DNA from: Cephalopachus bancanus
Taxonomy: Eukaryota; Chordata; Mammalia; Primates; Tarsiidae
Assembly: GCA_027257055.1 (NCBI GenBank)
Contig: JAPVLO010000138.1
Location: 5,952,001-6,016,000 of the forward strand
Length of the DNA stretch: 64,000 bases
Direction: 5' to 3'
Part shown: positions 1 to 11,584 of the stretch, piece by piece
Position numbering within the stretch: position 1 is the first letter of the stretch
Layout of the letters: every line of letters starts with the position of its first letter
Translations under genes and position numbers: made by a program
The notes under the pieces: generated by a model
The model's database searches: none
Told to the model about the DNA's origin: nothing
Seen by the model: only the letters and a program-made list of their open reading frames with translations

Positions 1-126
1 TTAGTTCTATGTTTTGGTCTTAGAGCTCAGAGATTCTAAATTCTGCTTGGCTAATTTTGCTTTCCATGCTTATTAGTTTGTTATTTATTTCCATCACAGT
101 ATGCTTTACTGCTGTTATTTCTGACA

Positions 127-321
127 TCAGCTCCTTTCTATTTTCCTCTTGTGTCTCCTCAATTTTTTAAATTCTATTAATGTCTTGATGTCTGGATTTG
201 TTGCATGTGACCAGTCATTCTGGGGGCTCTTCATTGTTTGTGTTCTGGAATCTGTTTTTTCAGTGTCTGATCTCCCAGGGGTCTGTGTGAGACCTATATT
301 CTTCTTTTGGTTTTTCTTCAT
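127..321 (-). pseudogene. L1 ORF1p N-terminus, interrupted by an early stop
   Basis: A 64-codon minus-strand frame begins MKKNQKKN, downstream of the L1 5' UTR. It is rich in lysine, arginine, serine and threonine like the disordered N-terminal region of L1 ORF1 protein, the RNA-binding chaperone of L1 particles. A TGA at 127-129 ends it long before the coiled coil, and the frame past it meets a further stop. Human ORF1p is 338 residues, so this reading frame is broken unless the stop is a sequencing error. The identification rests on position after the 5' UTR and on composition; I recognise no conserved motif in this short stretch. Confidence 0.5.
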
Positions 322-1667
322 TCATGTGGTTCCCCCCCTCCCTACTTTTTCCTTCCCTCCACGTAATCGTCTTCTTTAATTCTGTGATTCTGGGGTAGAG
401 GGATTGCTTTTACTTCTGTTTGTTCAATCTCCTATTATTTATGTATGCCCTCTTACTTTGCTCAATTCTGGAGTTGCACTGTAGGTTGGGGGTTGTCCTT
501 TTTGCAGTTTTGAGATTTACTTAAGGGGGGAGCTGTGATTCAAAATCTATCTGCAGGTCCTGGTATTTGCTGACAGGTGTATGGATAATCTGAAACCCAC
601 TTCCCACTGCCTTGGAATCTGTCCGTGCAGTGGGGCTGTAGGTTTACTCCCTGAAATAAAATGTGGTTAGCAGAGGGAAGAGAATGGAGCAGACAGTGGG
701 GGGAAGAGGGGGATGGAGAGAGAGAGGAGTAAGGGGGGAAACAGATGAGTGTACCAACAAATGGAGAGAGAAACCTAAACTGAAACAGTTAAAAACAATA
801 GACCACGGCTACCGACTAACCAACTCCCATACCTAAAAAAATAAAACATACAATGATGCTAACATACAGGCTACCCAACCATCTTATTGGTGTGCTGTTC
901 CTCTATACAAAGATATGGTTTACAGAGAGGAGAAAAGAGAAGAAAAGGAAGAGGAAAAGAAAAAAAGGAACAAAACACTAGGAATAGAATTAAGTCATTA
1001 AACTAACAGAAGCAATCAAGCACACTCTGAGACTTTTCGTTTAAGTCCAATGTCCTTTCAGCTCTGATTTCTAGCTGTCTTTTCAAGCTGGTAAATTAGT
1101 TCACAGTTAGGGTCAGTTGCCTCTGGCCTGCTGTGAAGGACAGTTCAGATCACCGTCAGTTCACCATTCAAATCTGGCCTCTGTTTTCAAGCTTGTTTCT
1201 CCCGTTTCGGTGTTGTTACCTTGTATCGCCAGCAGGTGGTGCTATCTCAGCTGCCTGCCCCAGAGGGGGTGGAGCCAGACAGGAGTTTGGCAGAGGCCGG
1301 AGATGGGAGTCTGCCTCAGGGCACAGGAGTAGACCCACGGGCAGCAGGACTTAACGGTGGCAGCAGAGGTGGCAGCAATCCCAGCAGATCTTGCCTGCAG
1401 GGGCTTCAAGGACTGAAGTGGTGGATCTCCTCAGGCATGGGTGGCGTGATGCACTATGGCCACCACAGAAGCCGTGGAGGCACGGCGGCAGCTGCTGTGT
1501 CTGCGGCTGCAGTGGCTGTCCAGACGGCTACGATGCCCCAGAGGTGGTGACCGCCGAGTTGCGTGTGAAGAGCAGGCTGCCCACGTTGGGGTCTGCAGCC
1601 CCCGGGGACAGAGCCAGGGACGTTCTGTGTTCCCCTTTGCAGAGGGTTTCATAGACCAGGCTGCCCC

Positions 1668-1690
1668 GTCGCCATCTTGCCGGAAGTCCC
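1668..1690 (-). promoter_or_regulatory. YY1-type site at the L1 transcription start
   Basis: On the minus strand the sequence around 1670-1685 contains CAAGATGGCGAC, matching the CAAGATGGC core bound by YY1 at the beginning of primate L1 5' UTRs. In human L1 this site positions transcription initiation at base 1. Its preservation means this copy kept the promoter edge; activity cannot be inferred from sequence. Confidence 0.6.
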
Positions 1691-2894
1691 AAATATTTTC
1701 TTTTGCTATTCAGGAGTTTATGTTTTGAAGTTTGGTAATAGGGATTTTTATCTGAATAACTGTATTTGCACACAAAAAATTAACTTTAGCTCTATTGTGA
1801 TTTCTAAACTAATCTTTAGAAAATGCAAATGTGATCTTGAAGTGGGACAATCTATGTATATATTTTGCACTTGATTGAAGGCCCAAGATTGGGGGCATAG
1901 CAACAAACTTTAAATACATGTAATCAAATACAAAGAAGTCAGCTAATTCCTACCTTCTACATTTTGCCACACAGTGCTTCAATTCCTTCACTGATACCTG
2001 AGGCTGGTTTGTTTTGGATTATAGTAATCATCATGACTGTTGAATGTTTTCAGTGAAAAATGACTTTTTATTGATTTGTTCAAATATGACCTTTTATCTT
2101 TCTGACCAATATGAGAAATTAATCTGTGTATCTCCTTAATCTGCAGTAGCCCCAAGCTGAATTCAAGGACAAATATGTTGCTCAGTTTCTTTCAGATCTA
2201 ATTACAATGACAGAAATATTTTAATCCCTTAAGATAACTGTTTCATCTTGCAGAGTAATTAGCAACACAAACTCTTAGTACTCTCCAACATCCAAAAAAG
2301 GCAAAGAGCCTGTAGCTTGAGGATATCTTTTTTGCCTGCTGCATAGAAGAGAGTGAGCTATCAGTTAAGATGAAAGATCAGGATCATTTAAGAAAGAAAT
2401 CTGGAAATCCTGAAAACCATTTAAAAATAATGCACTTTCATGTGACCTAGAAACAGAATCAGCTTCTTTATAGCTGATTTAGAAATATCTCAAACACTTG
2501 TTCATGGTAAAGATATGGTAAATTCAGGAGGAAAATGCAGATGTCTTAGCTATTCAGTTGTATAAGGAACTAAAGTATGAAAGAAGACAGAATCAGTAAT
2601 CATTAAGAATTATTTATCTAGACTGAACCTACCCACACTTTGTAGTTACCTGTTATTCTCTGCAATGACCTGTCTACAAGTAAAATTCAAATTCATGTAT
2701 TAAGAAGTAGGGTGTTTTGACTAACCCACAATAATTTGGAATAAAATATTTAAATGCAATAAATTTAAATATAGAAAGATAGTTTATTTTATCTTATAAC
2801 TCATACAATATGCTTGCTGTACATTCATGAATAGCAATTTATTTTTAGGGGTGGGAATAAAAACAAATTAGATGAAAGGAGGAAATTAAAATGT
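1691..2894. other. no gene or recognised repeat
   Basis: AT-rich sequence between the L1 5' end and an Alu. All six frames are closed by frequent stops and I see no family I can name. Confidence 0.5.
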
Positions 2895-2901
2895 TAGAGC
2901 T

Positions 2902-3193
2902 AGCCAGGCAGCTAAGCCTGTAATCCTACTACTTTGGGAGGCTGAGGTGAGCAGATTGCCTGAGCCCGTGGGTTCAAGACCTGCTTGGGCAACTTGGCAA
3001 GACCTCATCTCTACAATAAATAAAAAAAAATTAGCCAGGCCTGGTAGCGCACACCTGTAGTTCCAGCTACTTGGTAGGCTGAGGTGGAAGGATTGCCAGA
3101 GCCCAGCAGGTCGAAGCTGCAGTGGCCGGGAGAAGCCACTTACTCCAGTCTGGGTGACAGAGTGAGACTCCAACTCAAAAAAAAAAAAAAAAA
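2902..3193 (+). mobile_element. Alu SINE, strepsirrhine-type
   Basis: A dimeric 7SL-derived SINE with two arms, a middle A-rich linker (TACAATAAATAAAAAAAAATT) and a terminal A tail. The right arm carries CCCAGCAGGTCGAAG and ends GACTCCAACTC before the A run. It is flanked by the 7-bp direct repeat TAGAGCT (2895-2901 and 3194-3200), the target-site duplication from L1-mediated insertion. Several substitutions from the other copies indicate moderate age. Confidence 0.9.
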
Positions 3194-3489
3194 TAGAGCT
3201 TTAATTTGCAAAACTCTAATTAGTAAATATCATTGCTAAATGCTATTTCTGGAGATTTTTTTCTTCCACAATGTAAGGCTGTGTATGAAAAAAGTGCAAT
3301 ATTATAACTATAATGTTATAAATATTTTAACATATGCATTATAAAATATTTTGACACATGTATGTCCTTAAAAATATCTAAGTACTCATCACTGCTATTT
3401 TTCTTCCTTCAAGTATCTCAGGCATAGTTTCTATGAGGCTATTGTTTTTTATTTTTAATTTAATAATTTAATTTAATTTTTTTTCTGTT

Positions 3490-3835
3490 GCCTTAGTCTA
3501 CCTATTTGGGCCACCATAACAAACTCCTACAGATCAGATAGCTTATAAACTACAGAAATTTATTCCTTACAGTTCTGGAAGCTGGGAAGTCCAAGATCAA
3601 GGCTCCAGCAGATTTGGTGTTAAGTGAAACCAATCTTTCTCATAGATGGCAACTTCTTGCTTTGTTTTCACGTGGTGGAAGGGGCTAGCTAGCTCTCTGG
3701 GTCTTTTCTGTAAGAGTACAAATCTCATTCATGAGAAAAGAGCCCCCATGTCCTAATCACCTCCCAAAGGTCCTACTTCTTATACCATCACTTTCTGGGC
3801 TAGGATTCAACATAGAAATTTTTTGAAGAGTATAT
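3490..3835 (-). mobile_element. MaLR-type solo LTR (MLT1/MST class), antisense
   Basis: On the minus strand this reads like a mammalian apparent LTR retrotransposon LTR: a GGGAGGTGATTAGG motif, the GCCTTGATCTTGGACTT block, CCAGAACTGTAAGGAATAAATTTCTG with the AATAAA poly(A) signal, and a 3' end near GTTTGTTATGGTGGCCC. These blocks are characteristic of non-autonomous ERVL-MaLR LTRs. It is diverged and solo; no internal sequence adjoins it. The exact subfamily needs a library search. Confidence 0.65.
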
Positions 3836-4027
3836 TTAGAATAGCTTCCCTGGGCTCCACCCTCTTTGCACCTTGATTCACTCCATAGTTTGCAGTGTTG
3901 CTAAAGATTTGAATTCGGTGCAAGATACAGTTGCAATTATAATTAAAACCAAAATTTGCTCCTAACCCAGAAATCTTTTCCACAATGAAAATAGAGAAAA
4001 ACAACACCTTTATTGTTGGATAGAGTA

Positions 4028-4357
4028 CAGTCATAGGCGGCATAACTATGTTTTGGTCAATGGCAGACTGCATGTATTAAAGTGGTCCCATAAGTTTGCC
4101 ATACCATATTTTTACTGTACCTTTTGTATGTTTAAATATGTTTAGATACCCAAAAGCTCATCATTGTGTTACAGTTGCCTACAGTATTTACTGCAGTGAC
4201 ACACTGTATAGGTTTGTAGCCTAGGAATAATAGGCTCTACCATATAGCCTTGGTGTGTGATAGGGTATACTATTTAGGTTTGTGTAAATACACTCTATAA
4301 TATCTATATAACTACAAAATTGCCTCAGGACACAATCTAAGGATGTATCTTTGACTG
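4028..4357. mobile_element. 330-bp non-autonomous DNA transposon flanked by TA
   Basis: The element begins CAGTCA (4028) and ends TGACTG (4352-4357), a short terminal inverted repeat. It is flanked on both sides by TA (4026-4027 and 4358-4359), the target duplication of the Tc1/mariner/pogo superfamily. The interior has phrases such as GTTTGTAGCCTAGGA and ATAGCCTTGGTGTGTGATAGG that I know from an abundant old primate MER-type repeat; I do not assign its name. No coding capacity. Probably mobilised in trans by a Tigger/pogo transposase. Confidence 0.7.
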
Positions 4358-4359
4358 TA

Positions 4360-5600
4360 TTGAATGAGAATGTAAGGAGAACCACAGATGATCCACTAAA
4401 AAGATGACGAATTACCCTTTTACATAGCCAAACAGATATTGCTCATTATATATATGTTTTCAAGATAAAAACAGACTTGGTAGTACCATTTATCACACAT
4501 AACTCACCCTAACATTATCCAGTCATTGAGGCAACCATCTGTTTTAGCTTGTAGGTAATCTGGAAGACAGATAAACATCTCATATTTTCACAAGAGGAGG
4601 CAATTTTACCACTTAAAGCAAGGCACTCACCAGTATCAGGTTTCTACAAACTCACGTAAACTGGGAGATAAGGGTGCCATCTTTCTTTATGTTTGCATTT
4701 CTGAGAGATGCTTGAGGTCTTTGAGAAGAACATTGCTGGGTCATAAAGTTGACAAGAAGCCAATTTAGTCTTCAAAAGAACTTATATACATTTCAAAGAA
4801 GAAGAAGTATGTACATACAATTTTCTAAAGTAAATGTTCAAAGAAAAAGGAAAAAAAAAGTCTTTTCCCTTGTTTTCAAGAGATAATTAAGTTCTCTTAT
4901 TTCAAATTTGCATTTGGTCCTTATAAGAGAGGAAAATAGTAGAATCTATGTGTTTGAGATTTCTTAAGAACATTTTTATGATGATTTGTCATTATTTCCT
5001 TTAAAAAGTTTCTCCTAAAGGGTCATGTTGTGTTTTTTATAATTTTATTTTAAGTTCTCTCTTGCCTTTCTGCAAGGCAAAGAGAAAAAAATATATTTTA
5101 TTAAGTTAAAAGGCAATTGGTAAAAATATAATTTCTAATTCAAAATTTACCCTTTGCCTTATATTTTATTTTCATGTAATCAGTTGATGTTTGATTTTAG
5201 CATGGTGAGAAAGAAGCTAATTTAGACATTCAAATTGAAATCTCAGTATTGCACAGTGTTTGATCAGAGTCACATTAATCACAGTTTATGTCAAATCTCT
5301 AGATGCTATAAAGTATCTGTCTGAATAATGACTTGCCCTCTAGGATTATCAATTATTAAAATCAAAGTTGAGGAATGGTCTATAGCATTTCTGTAATCAT
5401 TGATTTCATAGTATGCATTTTAGTAAGCTAGAGGAAGGAGTTAACATTTGTGGATAGTTAAAATATATATATCCCCATTGAATACATATGTGTCTTGAAA
5501 TTATCTTTGTTCAAAGAGGTGTGTGACTTGGGCACTATCTTCTGTTCAGAGCTTCTTTTCTTCTAATTATAATTAGCAGTCACCAGCAATGCTGCAATAT
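4360..5600. other. no gene or recognised repeat
   Basis: AT-rich, stop-dense sequence with short A and T runs. Nothing I can name. Confidence 0.45.
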
Positions 5601-5607
5601 TCCTATA

Positions 5608-6336
5608 TGTTGCAGAGAACTGAACTAAGAACTATAGAAAACTTAGAATGTGTAAACTAAAAGTAAAATTTTAAGCCCCTCAACTGACTGAACGGACTAT
5701 CTCTTGGCCAATGGGACCCCAGACTAACCTTGAAAACTAAATTCTCAGCCATGATAGGATTGGGGGTTGGTTAGCTATGTCTTATAATTTATCTTTTGAA
5801 AACTGCCATTAGACTTTCCTCTCTAAGGGTTAAACAGAAGCCAGACCTTTCAAAAGACTCCACCACTGCTATCAACTAACTACTTGACACTGCCCCCTGT
5901 TTTTTGCCTAAGAGATCACAGACCATGGAGTGGCTCTGGGCAGTCTATGAAGAATGCACAGCAAAGGTTTTCCTGTCCTTTGCTGGACCTTTTGATATTA
6001 GAGGGCCGAAAATTCCACCTTCAGGCCATACTAACAGCACCATTTTTTGTATATGGGTCTCATGAAAAGTCATGAAGCTCAGCTGTGCATGTATATATTT
6101 TTCCTTTCATAAATATTCATGACTACCACTATAGTTTATTGAATATGAATATTCGGCCTTCCTGCTCCGCATGAATTTCCATTTCCTTTGCCCCTTCCTT
6201 GAAGTGCTTGTTCCCAGCTTTTGTCTAGGAGGCTGCATGTTCAGCCTGTGAGAATGACCACTCAGCAGGTTGCAACCCTTTATGAGAAATAAAGCTCTTT
6301 TCCAAATTGAGGAACCTCATCATTCTTCAGTTCACA
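5608..6336 (+). mobile_element. candidate solo LTR of an ERV
   Basis: An approximately 730-bp segment starts TGTTGCAG and ends TTCACA, contains TA-rich promoter-like sequence around 6093-6150, and has an AATAAA at 6288-6293 followed by a short unit that stops in CA. This TG...CA frame with a poly(A) signal about 45 bp from the end fits a class I ERV LTR. I could not find a matching flanking duplication and the 5' boundary is soft. The ORF at 5884-6075 inside it resembles no protein I know and is probably chance. Confidence 0.45.
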
Positions 6337-6404
6337 AATTCAATAACCTCGTATATAGAACCAAAAGAAACATACATAAAACATATCATGTATCTCTACC
6401 TACT

Positions 6405-7386
6405 TGTTACTGGTGTATAGAAATGTAACTATCTTTTGCATTTTGATCTGTATCCCCAAACTCTACCAACGTTGTTTATCGGTGCAAGAAGGTTTTTGAC
6501 AAACTCCTTTGGGTTTTCAAGGTATAGCATCACATTGACTACTAAGAGGGATAGCTTAACTTCCTCCTTCCTGTTTGGATAGCCCTGATTTCCTTCTCTT
6601 TTCTGATTGCTCTGGCTAGGATTTACAACACCATGTTGAACAGCAGGAGTGAGAGTGGGCATCTTTGTCTTGTTCCAGTTCTCAGGGGGAATGCTTCCAA
6701 TTACTGCCCACTGACCAAGATGTTTATTATAGATGGATCTGGATTTTGTCAAATGCTTTTTCTGTGTCTAACAATATAATCAAGTGGTTCTTGGCTTTAC
6801 ATCTGTTAATGTACTGAATAAAGTTTATGGTCTTATGAATGCTGAACCAGCCATGCATCCCAAGAATGAAGCCTACATGATCATGGTGGATGATCCTTGA
6901 GATGTGTTATCAGATTCGGTTTGCCAGAATCTTGTTAAGAATTTTTGCATCTATGTTTATCAAGAAGGTTAACTTGTAATTCTCTTTTTTTGACAGGTCT
7001 TTGCCAGATTTAGGTACAATGTTGGTTTCGTTAAATGAATTTGGAAGAATTCCATCTCTTGATTGCTTGGCATAATTTCAGTAAGATTGATATCAGCTCC
7101 ACCTTGAATGTCTTGTAGAATTCAACTGGAATGCCATCTGGTTCTGGCTTTTTTTTTTTTTTTGATGGGGCAATATTTTATGACTGAGTTGACTTCCTGG
7201 ATTGTTATTGGTCTGTTTAGAGTTTCAATTTCTTTTTTGGTTTCAGACTTGGGAGGTTGTATGATGTTCAGAAATGTCTCAATTTTCTTTAGAATTTCAA
7301 TTATATTTGCATACTTATGTTCATGGTAATCTCTGATAATCTTGAATTTCTTCAGAGTCAGTTGTAACTTCCCCATTTGCATTTCT
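6405..7386 (-). pseudogene. L1 ORF2 reverse-transcriptase segment, inverted arm
   Basis: Minus-strand translation in shifting frames gives L1 reverse-transcriptase blocks: GTRQRCPLS in diverged form, a polymerase-core region ending MLYLENPKEF, and TGT/LSPLLFNMVL-like context. In the 6429-6752 frame the residues at the catalytic FADD position read LVVN, so the metal-binding aspartates are lost. Multiple stops and frameshifts make it non-functional. It represents the ORF2 part immediately upstream of the sense arm. Confidence 0.7.
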
Positions 7387-8920
7387 AAAAAAAATGAAAT
7401 ACCTTGGCATCCACCTAACCAGAGAAGCGACAGATCTTTACAACAAGAATTACAAAGCACTGGTCAAAGAAATCTAGGTTGACACAAACAAATGGAAAAA
7501 CTTTCCTTGCCCCTGGATTAGAAGAATCAGTATTGTCAAGATGTGCAATCTATAAATTCAATGCAATACCCATCAAGTTGTCAACATTATTCTTCTCAGA
7601 CATGGAAATGACAATATAGAAATTTACATAGAAACAACCAAACAAAAAAAGAGCACAAATTGCCAAAATAATCCTCAGCAAAAGGAGCAAAGCAGGAGGT
7701 ATCACATTTCCAGACTTTAGACTTTATTACAAGACTCCAGTAGCTTAAACGGCCGGGTATTGGTACAAGAGCAGGCACATAGACCAATGGAACGTGACAG
7801 AGATTCTGGAAGCAAAATCACAGTCTCTCAACCAACTCATCTTCAATAAAGCCACCAATGACAATTACTGGAGAAAGGAGACTATATTTAACAAATAGTT
7901 CTGGCAAAACTGACTGACCACATGCAGAAGAATAAAAGCCGACTCCTACTTATCATCATATTAAAAAATCAGCTCAAAATGGATTGAAGACCTAAATGTA
8001 AAACCTCAAACTATAAGAATCCTAGAAGAAAATCTAGGGATTACCCTTATGTGCATCAGAGTAGGCAACCAATACTTGACCAAATCCCCAAAAGTGAATG
8101 TCATAAAAGCTAAGATAGGCAAGTGGGACCTTATCAACTGAAAGCTTTTGTGCAGTAAAATAAACCACCAAGAGAGTAAAAAGACAATCCACAGAATGGG
8201 AGAAAATATTGCAAATTATGCATCTGATAAAGGTCTAATATCCAGAATCTACAAAGAACTCAAACAAAGTGAAAAGAAAACAAACAAACAAATAATCCCA
8301 TTAATGAGTGGGCAAAGGACTTGAACAGACACTTCTCACAAAAGACATGCAAGCAGTCAACAGATACATTAAAAACACTCAGCCCCACCAATCATCAGAG
8401 AAATGCAATTCAAAACTCCAATGAGATACCACCTAACTCTAGCAAGGATAACTATCATTAATAAGTCAAACAACAACAGATGATGTTGAGGATGTGGAGA
8501 TAAAGGAATGCTTCTACACTGTTGGTGGGAATGCAAACTGGTGCAGCCTCTTTGGAAGACAGTGTGGCGATTCCTGAAAAACTAGAAATTGACCTTCCAT
8601 ATGACCCAGCAATTCCCCTTTTGGAAATATACCTAGAGGAATTCAAATCATTCTACCAAAAAGATACCTGTTCATGTATGTTTGTTGCAGCTCTATTCAC
8701 AACAGCAAAAACATGAAAACAACTGTGTTGCCCATCAAAACTGGACTGGATTAAAAATATGTGGTACATATACACGATGGAATATTATGCTGCCATAAAG
8801 AAAGACAAATATATGGACTTTGCAGCAATTTGGATGGATTTGGAGTTGATCATACTCAGTGATTTATCACAGAAACCAAGAACAGAGTTCCATATGTTTT
8901 CACTCATAAACAAAGCTTGA
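7387..8920 (+). pseudogene. L1 ORF2 C-terminal half, degenerate
   Basis: Sense-strand frames carry MKYLGIHLTRE, TNKWKNFPC, SIVKM and, near 8522-8716, the conserved L1 C-terminal run with [13 protein letters not shown] followed by KDTCSCMFVAALFTTAKT. These are hallmarks of the ORF2 region after the reverse-transcriptase domain. Stops occur in every frame, so the product is dead. Confidence 0.75.
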
Positions 8921-9139
8921 ACAATTATAATGCTATAAGAAAGCATTTGGCAGTAGTGGGAAACTGTCAGGGGGGAGGTGGGATTGGCAGTTGAGGGAAA
9001 CTGCTAGGGGAAGGAGGGGCATGCCTTATCAACAAGGGTAACTGCATGATCAATGTTTATATACCTAACCCTGAAATGTACTGCACATCTTTATAATAAA
9101 AATTTTAAAAAATTAAAAAATTAAAAATATATATATTTA

Positions 9140-9835
9140 TATAAATAATAAGTCAAAAAACAACAGATGCTGGTATGGGTTCAGGAAAAGGGAACACTTC
9201 TACACTGTTGGTGGGAGTGTAAGCCAGTTCAACCTTTATGGAAAGTGGTGTGTTGATTCCTAAAAGAACTAAAAATTGACCTTCCAAATGACTCAGCAAT
9301 CTTTCTCCTAGGAATATACCTGGAGGAACAAAAATTAGTCTACCAAAAAGACAGCAGCACACACATGTTTATAGTTGCACTATTCATATTCTCAAAAACA
9401 TGAAACCAACCCTACTGCTCATCAAACATGGACAGGATAAATAAAATGTGGTACAAGTACAAAGTGGAGTATTATGCAGCCATAAAGAGCAACAAAATCA
9501 TGGACTTCACAGCACCTTAGACGGAGTTAGAGACCATCATACTAAGTAATCCATCACATCAACAAAGAACTAAATACCACATGTTCTCACTCATATGTGG
9601 GCCCTGAATAATAGACACGTGAATACAAAGGAGGGATTGGGGGTCACCTGGCACTGCTAAGGAAAGGAGGTAGAGAGGAGGAGATGAGACATGTGACAGT
9701 GCAAAGGATATCTGGTCCACTACCAGGGTGAGTGAGGGCCAGTTGGAAGCCAAAACTTCACTTTCATGCGGTCTACTTATGTACTTAATCTTCACTTTTA
9801 CTCAAAATCTGTATAGTAGAGTAAAATAAAAAATA
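9140..9835 (+). mobile_element. second, 5'-truncated L1 3' end
   Basis: Starts at AATAAGTCAAAAAACAACAG, the same ORF2 point found at about 8457 in the preceding L1, and repeats the C-terminal ORF2 and 3' UTR with many differences. It ends at an A-rich tail near 9835. It is thus a separate, more diverged L1 fragment in the same orientation, not a continuation of the first. Confidence 0.7.
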
Positions 9836-10913
9836 TATGATGTGCATGAATACATACTACTATGCCACACGACTAAAATAGATAATTCTGATATAAAGGT
9901 TATTAGAGATATTCTTCTAAGTTAAATAAAAAATACTTAAAATGAAATAGCAAAAAGTGTCAGCTATAATTGCACACAATGCCATATATTAACAATCTGT
10001 CTCCTGCATTAGATTATTTAGAAAATAAAATAAGTGGAAAGATGTCTTTGTTAATTTAGCCTAATTTTCAAAAATGTGTTTTTTTAACTAATACAACTTT
10101 CTAAATGACAATTGCTAAAAATATTAATTAATTCCATTACTAATTATATTTAAAATAGAGTGGCATCTACTTATTCAAAATAACCATTTATGGTTCATGG
10201 GCCTCTATCTCTTTTGATTTGCATTTTATTCCTTTTTTTTTTTTAACCAAAGAAACCTTCCTTTTCAACTTTTATTTCATAAAGGTCATATAATCTCACT
10301 CAGAAAGTCCTTAATTAAGGAAGACACATATATCCTGCTATCCACCTATCTATTTACTTACGTATTTTCAACTCACTTGTTTAATCTTGCTTCCCAGCAC
10401 TAATTCTCTATTATCACAGCTAAGTCTAACTTCCAGAAACATTTTTCTCACTATCTCATTGGATCTTGTTTACCAATTGCAATCACTCATGATGATAGTA
10501 TCTGCTTGAGTCAACAAGAAAGGCATTCTTAATATTCCTTGTAAAAGCCTTCAAATGACTAAAAAATATTTTTATAGTGGCATAGAATGTCTCTAAGACA
10601 TATTTTGCATATTCTCCATATCAAACAAATTGAAGACAAAGTGCTGCTATTAAAAGGATAAAGGAAGGATTAAACCTCTTGTACATTCCCTCACACCCAT
10701 CAAATTTGCACTGTCCTGAGGCATCTAGGTGAAACTTTGGGCTTCTGTGGAAAATGTGTTACAAACAGTGTAAAAGAAATAAAATAAAGTTAATAACAAG
10801 ATTCTCTTGACTATGAATAGCAGATATTCCAAGAAGTAGCAAGATAAAGCAGAAGTTGTTCTTTAGTATAATAATATATATTTATCCAAACTGCCAAGCA
10901 TAGTATCCTTAAA

Positions 10914-10915
<2 letters not shown>
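9836..10915. other. no gene or recognised repeat
   Basis: AT-rich, stop-dense; contains a T run near 10234-10243. No family recognised. Confidence 0.45.

Positions 10916-10967
<52 letters not shown>
10916..10967. repeat. (AC)26 microsatellite
   Basis: Twenty-six uninterrupted AC units followed by TCACGCGTGTGCA. Perfect dinucleotide arrays of this length are usually polymorphic in primates. Confidence 0.97.
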
Positions 10968-10971
<4 letters not shown>

Positions 10972-10989
10972 GCGTGTGCACAGAAACTG

Positions 10990-11580
10990 TATTAAGTTAA
11001 AATGAGGGGATCAGCCAGAGCGATACTCCTTCATTCATTTTTAAGAACACCATGTTTGGCAGTTTGAAAATCATATTTGAAGGGAATAAGCTTTATGTTA
11101 AAGGAATAGATGAATTGTTACTTAGCTGGATGGTATATATCCAAAAACAAAATAAAAAATAATAGAAGTCGCAAATCTGCTTTTTCTTTCTATTTGTACC
11201 TCTTTTCAAGATAATGATCTACTTTTCTAGTGTATCAAGTTTATTCTTATTAGTTTGAAATTTATCTTCGAATTAACTCCTTTAAACTATACACAATATT
11301 CCTTTCCCCCCTGCCAATATCCTATGATTATGCTCAACATACTTATTCCTATTTTGTCCACACCCTTTGAGGAATAATAGAATTATCACACTTCCTTTCG
11401 ATTTGTTTATAATTTAGGGTCCCAAAGTTTGGGGGGGATATCAAATATGAAGGCTTTTACATTTCTCCAATCCACTGATGTATATTTTTACAGTTCCATA
11501 ATAAATTTATTATGGTGTAGAATTCTTGGTGGCTTATCTTGTTCAGATTGTAGAAGTGATAAGAAAAATATCTCCTGGAT
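10990..11580. other. no gene or recognised repeat
   Basis: AT-rich sequence between the AC microsatellite and the MLT1-type LTR; a G7 run near 11430. Confidence 0.4.
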
Positions 11581-11584
11581 TTCA

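Larger units (their letters stand above)
1..1690 (-). mobile_element. LINE-1 5' end: complete 5' UTR and start of ORF1, element runs off the left edge
   Basis: Read on the minus strand, the element starts near 1690 with a GC-rich segment carrying CAAGATGGCGACG, the arrangement at the start of primate L1 5' UTRs, where YY1 binds and sets the transcription start. A 5' UTR of about 1.37 kb follows, GC-rich and CpG-containing at 1200-1690 and purine-rich on the plus strand at 660-960. It leads to an ATG at 319-321. Most L1 copies are 5'-truncated, so a copy keeping this end is of the full-length type. It is longer than the roughly 0.9-kb human 5' UTR, as expected for a different primate lineage. 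The 3' part lies outside the window, so completeness of ORF2 cannot be judged. Confidence 0.75.
6405..9100 (+). mobile_element. LINE-1 with twin-priming (5') inversion
   Basis: The left arm, 6405-7386, is L1 ORF2 in antisense; the right arm, 7387-9100, is L1 ORF2 and 3' UTR in sense, ending in an A-rich tail after an AATAAAA. In ORF2 order the antisense arm stops just after the FLYT block that precedes the KYLGI block, and the sense arm begins at MKYLGIHLT. The two arms are therefore nearly adjacent pieces of one transcript with one reversed, the hallmark of twin priming during target-primed reverse transcription. No flanking duplication was recognised. Confidence 0.8.

Noticed and set aside
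1221..1654. Overlapping GC-rich frames up to 109 codons on both strands
   Set aside because: They lie in the L1 5' UTR, where GC content lengthens chance frames.
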